NCBI GenBank assembly: GCA_902765655.1
Contig: CACXAK010000045.1
Location: 1 to 7,937 of the forward strand
Source of the DNA: an uncultured bacterium
Lineage (GTDB): Bacteria > Cyanobacteriota > Vampirovibrionia > Gastranaerophilales > Gastranaerophilaceae
Reading direction: 5' to 3'
Length of the DNA: 7,937 bases
Part shown: positions 6,459 to 7,937 of the stretch, piece after piece
Position numbering within the stretch: the stretch's first letter is position 1
Layout: each line of letters starts with the position of its first letter
Position numbers and translations under genes: made by a program
The notes under the pieces: generated by a model
What the model was told of the DNA's origin: nothing
Database searches by the model: none
Seen by the model: the letters and a program-made list of their open reading frames with translations, nothing else

Positions 6459-6484
6459 TTACATCATTTTTTTGTGTTTGTCAA
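6456..6484 (-). promoter_or_regulatory. hipBA promoter
   Basis: On the minus strand a perfect -35 TTGACA (6479-6484) lies 17 bp from a -10 TAATAT (6456-6461). The start of transcription falls near 6449 inside operator O1, and hipB begins about 14 nt later. Confidence 0.8.
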
Positions 6485-6490
6485 TAGAAA

Positions 6491-6508
6491 TATTCCCGTA
6501 AGGGAATA
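6491..6508. promoter_or_regulatory. hipBA operator O2, perfect palindrome
   Basis: TATTCCC and GGGAATA form perfect 7-bp inverted arms around a 4-bp centre (GTAA). The site lies 6 bp upstream of the hipBA -35 box. The 18-bp span and the TATtCC...GGaATA outline match the E. coli HipB operator design. Confidence 0.85.
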
Positions 6509-6539
6509 AAAATATAAATAAATTTAAGTTTTGCGGCGA

Positions 6540-6567
6540 TTGTTACCGTACGGGAATAATATATAAT
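6540..6567 (+). promoter_or_regulatory. possible divergent promoter overlapped by operator O3
   Basis: TTGTTA (6540-6545) and a perfect TATAAT (6562-6567) are separated by 16 bp, which O3 fills almost completely. Transcription would start near 6574 and run away from hipBA. The region is AT-rich, so the -10 could be chance. Confidence 0.45.
6541..6558. promoter_or_regulatory. hipBA operator O3, one conserved half-site
   Basis: TGTTACCGTACGGGAATA keeps the full right arm GGGAATA and the core palindrome CCGTACGG. It starts exactly 50 bp from O2, as O2 does from O1. It lies between the -35 and -10 boxes of a promoter pointing the other way (6540-6567). Confidence 0.75.
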
Positions 6568-6573
6568 AAATTA

Positions 6574-6643
6574 GTAGTTTTATACAACAGCAAAAAAATA
6601 TATTCGTTTAATATGGAGTACAACTCCAGATTAAACGAATTTT
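6574..6643 (+). ncRNA. possible ~70-nt small RNA divergent from hipBA
   Basis: A putative transcript from the divergent promoter would contain a short AU-rich 5' part (to about 6600) and end in a strong 18-bp hairpin plus a short U-run at 6640-6643. No open reading frame of note lies in it. The boundaries rest only on predicted promoter and hairpin positions, and I recognise no known RNA family. Confidence 0.3.
6602..6640. terminator. long hairpin, probable bidirectional terminator
   Basis: ATTCGTTTAAT (6602-6612) pairs with ATTAAACGAAT (6630-6640). After one A-G mismatch, TGGAGT (6614-6619) pairs with ACTCCA (6623-6628) around a 3-nt loop ACA. It has TTT on the plus side and a longer A-run (6592-6598) that becomes a T-run on the minus strand, so it could also shield hipBA from transcription entering from the right. 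Confidence 0.65.
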
Positions 6644-6785
6644 GAATTAAAATTTTGTCATCGGTTCGTTTTTAGCTCATGTTAAAAAATGTGTCTGAAA
6701 AGTGCGGTATTATTGCTTGATAGACTTGACTTGTTGCAAAAACGAGTTAAGATGAATAGTGACATAGCAAGCGTTTTAAGACTCC
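6644..6785. other. gene-free AT-rich spacer
   Basis: I see no credible gene here. It holds a promoter-like pair TTGACT (6726-6731) and TAAGAT (6748-6753) with a 16-bp spacer, just upstream of the tRNA relic, and a 13-codon open frame at 6679-6720 that I do not believe is expressed. Confidence 0.5.
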
Positions 6786-6810
6786 ACAGGTTCGAGTCCA
6801 ACCCAGGCAG
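6786..6810 (+). pseudogene. relic of a tRNA 3' end
   Basis: GGTTCGAGTCCA (6789-6800) is the T-loop region shared by most tRNAs and is identical to 3542-3553 in tRNA-Asn. The continuation through CCCAGGCAGTTTT matches the tRNA-Asn 3' end and T-run at 22 of 26 positions overall. The T stem is broken (only two pairs), and no matching 5' acceptor, D arm or anticodon arm is found upstream, so it is not a functional tRNA. It could be an old integration (att) scar or an internally deleted tRNA gene. Confidence 0.6.
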
Positions 6811-6886
6811 TTTTAAGAGTTTGCGTATATAGATACTCATGATTATGGTTTTGGGGTTGTAAATTATTGTAGATTATCTATAAATA

Positions 6887-7022
6887 GACAGTTAAAATTG
6901 AACAAGTCGGACAATGAAATTGAAAAGTTTAATTTTGTGTTTAATTAAGTCGGAAGTTGTTCAATTCTATCTGTCAGACAGTTCAAATTGAAAAGATAAT
7001 TTGTTCAATTCTCTCTGATAAT
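6887..7022. repeat. cluster of five ~19-bp repeat motifs in both orientations
   Basis: The unit reads GACAGnnnnAATTGAACAA. Plus-strand copies are at 6887-6905, 6910-6927 (degenerate) and 6977-6995. Minus-strand copies are at 6957-6975 and 7001-7022, the last beginning ATTATCAGAGAGAATTG on the minus strand, as in the 55-bp repeats. Copies at 6957 and 6977 are back to back around one base, making CTGTC-A-GACAG. A TTGTAGATTATC word at 6867-6878 lies just upstream and matches 3608-3619. AAGTCGGA also occurs twice, at 6904 and 6947. Confidence 0.75.
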
Positions 7023-7043
7023 TTTTTGTTTTTACTTTATAAT
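7015..7043 (+). promoter_or_regulatory. sigma70-like promoter for the frame at 7074
   Basis: CTGATA (7015-7020) and a perfect TATAAT (7038-7043) are 17 bp apart. The -35 box is supplied by the last repeat motif (7001-7022). A leader of about 25 nt then carries AAAGGAGAG (7061-7069). Confidence 0.6.
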
Positions 7044-7073
7044 AAAAAATAAAGATAAACAAAGGAGAGTATT

Positions 7074-7169
7074 ATGAGAGATGATATTAAAGAATATAAT
7101 GCGGTAGAGACTGTTGCAAGAAAGTTTTGTGAAGCAGTTAAAGCAGGAAAAAGCGAAATAATAAAGCCT
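7074..7169 (+). other. N-terminal fragment of an NTF2-like/lumazine-binding-like protein, cut at a composition break
   Basis: The first 32 codons are AT-rich like the rest of the window and have a native promoter and AAAGGAGAG site. The visible peptide, with YNAVETVARKFCEAV (8-22) and GKSEIIKP (25-32), resembles the start of small NTF2-fold proteins (putative lumazine-binding/SnoaL-like group), which usually continue with a histidine-aspartate segment and total about 120-140 residues. That continuation is absent; from codon 33 the frame becomes a methyltransferase. I infer that the real gene was cut here. Confidence 0.55.
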
Positions 7170-7937
7170 TCACGCTTCAGGGTCGCGCCGCCGTGCGGAT
7201 ATAAAAGATGCGGCGGCTGTTCTTTCATGAACGTATCTGCCGAACATGAGCTCGATATAAAACGAAGGATCGTGGAAGGCGCCTTCCTGCGCGCCGGCGT
7301 CGACGTTTCAGTCGCCTCAACCTTTATGGCGGGCGACGGCTTAAGATACAGAAACAAAGCGCAATTCCCGGACGGTCGCGACAAGAGCGGCAGGTTGAGC
7401 TTCGGATATTACGTGGAACGGAGCCACGATATAGTGTTCTGCGACGATTGCATGATCAGCGATCCCGCGTTTCCGAAGATCGCCGGAACCGTAACGGAAA
7501 CAGCCGAACGGTTCGGTATCCGGCCGTATGACGAAAAGACCGGAAAAGGGCTTCTCCGCCATATCTGTATGAGATCCGGTACGGGTGGGATACTCGTCGT
7601 TATCGTTATCAACGGCGATTCTCTGCCGCATGCGGAGGAAATAGTAACGGCGCTCGTCACCGCTCATCCGCGTATATGCGGCGTCTGTATCAATATCAAC
7701 AGGAAAAACACGAACGTGATATACGGCAGCGAATATAAAACGGTTTACGGTGCCGACGTGCTCGAAGACGTGCTGTGCGGCAAGCGTTTCCGCATATCAC
7801 CCGCGTCGTTTTATCAGGTAAATCACGATTGCTGTGAAGCGCTTTACGGCAAAGCCGCGGAATTGCTCGATCTGTCGGGCGGGGAGACCGTGGTCGATCT
7901 GTATTGCGGCGTCGGCACGGTCGGGCTTTGCGCGGCC
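7074..7937 (+). CDS. rlmD: RlmD/RumA-type 23S rRNA (uracil-C5) methyltransferase, chimeric N-terminus, 3' end outside window
   Basis: From about codon 33 the frame encodes a SAM-dependent RNA uracil-5-methyltransferase of the RumA family, which methylates 23S rRNA. The iron-sulfur cluster cysteines are visible as CGYKRCGGC (C41, C46, C49) with C126 as the likely fourth. The central region RYRNKAQFP (91-99), the family motif FRISPASFYQVN (239-250) and SAM motif VVDLYCGVGTVGL (273-285) follow. The catalytic cysteine and C-terminus lie past the window. The usual N-terminal TRAM domain is missing, replaced by 32 codons of unlike composition and family. The methyltransferase part is G/C-rich with GC-ending codons, unlike every other gene here. 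Which of RlmC, RlmD or RlmCD it is cannot be settled. The frame as seen is probably not a real protein. Confidence 0.8.
   Translation, partial: MRDDIKEYNAVETVARKFCEAVKAGKSEIIKPSRFRVAPPCGYKRCGGCSFMNVSAEHELDIKRRIVEGAFLRAGVDVSVASTFMAGDGLRYRNKAQFPDGRDKSGRLSFGYYVERSHDIVFCDDCMISDPAFPKIAGTVTETAERFGIRPYDEKTGKGLLRHICMRSGTGGILVVIVINGDSLPHAEEIVTALVTAHPRICGVCININRKNTNVIYGSEYKTVYGADVLEDVLCGKRFRISPASFYQVNHDCCEALYGKAAELLDLSGGETVVDLYCGVGTVGLCAA

Noticed and set aside
6679..6720. 13-codon frame ending SEKCGIIA, slightly like the start of a class II glutamine amidotransferase
   Set aside because: It stops after 13 codons, and no amidotransferase-like continuation was found in the frame I checked after it. The match is too short to call a pseudogene.
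6744..6810. Complete tRNA gene ending at 6810
   Set aside because: The T stem has only two pairs, and no acceptor, D or anticodon stems can be drawn upstream.
6752..6832. 26-codon open frame reading through the tRNA relic
   Set aside because: Its residues (RFESNPG) are the usual false translation of a tRNA T-loop; the frame is short and has no ribosome site.
7037..7667. Minus-strand open frames opposite the methyltransferase
   Set aside because: The plus strand encodes clear RlmD motifs across the same bases. Long antisense frames are expected in GC-rich coding DNA.

Overview
The window is an AT-rich bacterial segment (positions 1 to about 7165; 17 of 60 bases are G/C in 6901-6960) joined abruptly to a G/C-rich piece (about 7170-7937; 38 of 60 bases are G/C in 7861-7920). 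The AT-rich part has Shine-Dalgarno sites of the AAAGGAGAG type, sigma70-like promoters with 17-bp spacers and hairpin/T-run terminators. This fits a low-GC, host-associated type of bacterium. A gut lineage such as Gastranaerophilales or a low-GC Firmicute is possible, but I cannot place it from the sequence alone. The GC-rich end looks like a different genome.

Layout: (1) 2-679 (+), the 3' part of a PIG-L/LmbE-type zinc deacetylase whose N-terminus lies outside the window. (2) 787-2514 (+), a cytosolic M49-related (dipeptidyl-peptidase III-like) zinc metallopeptidase with its own promoter. (3) A strong bidirectional terminator at 2531-2565 separates it from (4) a convergent Bax inhibitor-1/YccA family membrane protein at 2585-3334 (-). 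(5) tRNA-Asn(GUU) at 3492-3563 with promoter and terminator. (6) A 430-nt gene-free stretch with three near-identical 55-bp repeats and a decayed 23-bp array. (7) 4000-4956 (+), a two-domain DNA repair protein: O6-alkylguanine-DNA alkyltransferase fused to a deoxyinosine (hypoxanthine)-DNA glycosylase. (8) A convergent hipBA toxin-antitoxin operon at 4969-6435 (-). (9) A 638-nt gene-free region with three hipBA operator-like palindromes exactly 50 bp apart, a divergent promoter, a long hairpin, a tRNA 3'-end relic and a cluster of 19-bp repeat motifs. (10) 7074-7937 (+), an open frame whose first ~32 codons look like an NTF2-like/lumazine-binding-like protein and whose remainder is an RlmD/RumA-type rRNA methyltransferase lacking its TRAM domain. 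This frame is probably a chimera.

How the parts relate: the repair fusion and hipBA sit between an intact tRNA-Asn 3' end and a tRNA 3'-end relic, each followed within about 60 nt by the same 12-nt word (TTGTAGATTATC). That makes the 3.2-kb interval a candidate small tRNA-associated accessory island, although no integrase is visible. The hipBA control region is the most structured regulatory DNA here. The most important caution is the composition break near 7168, where two unrelated gene fragments meet in frame. It should be treated as a probable assembly chimera until reads show otherwise.
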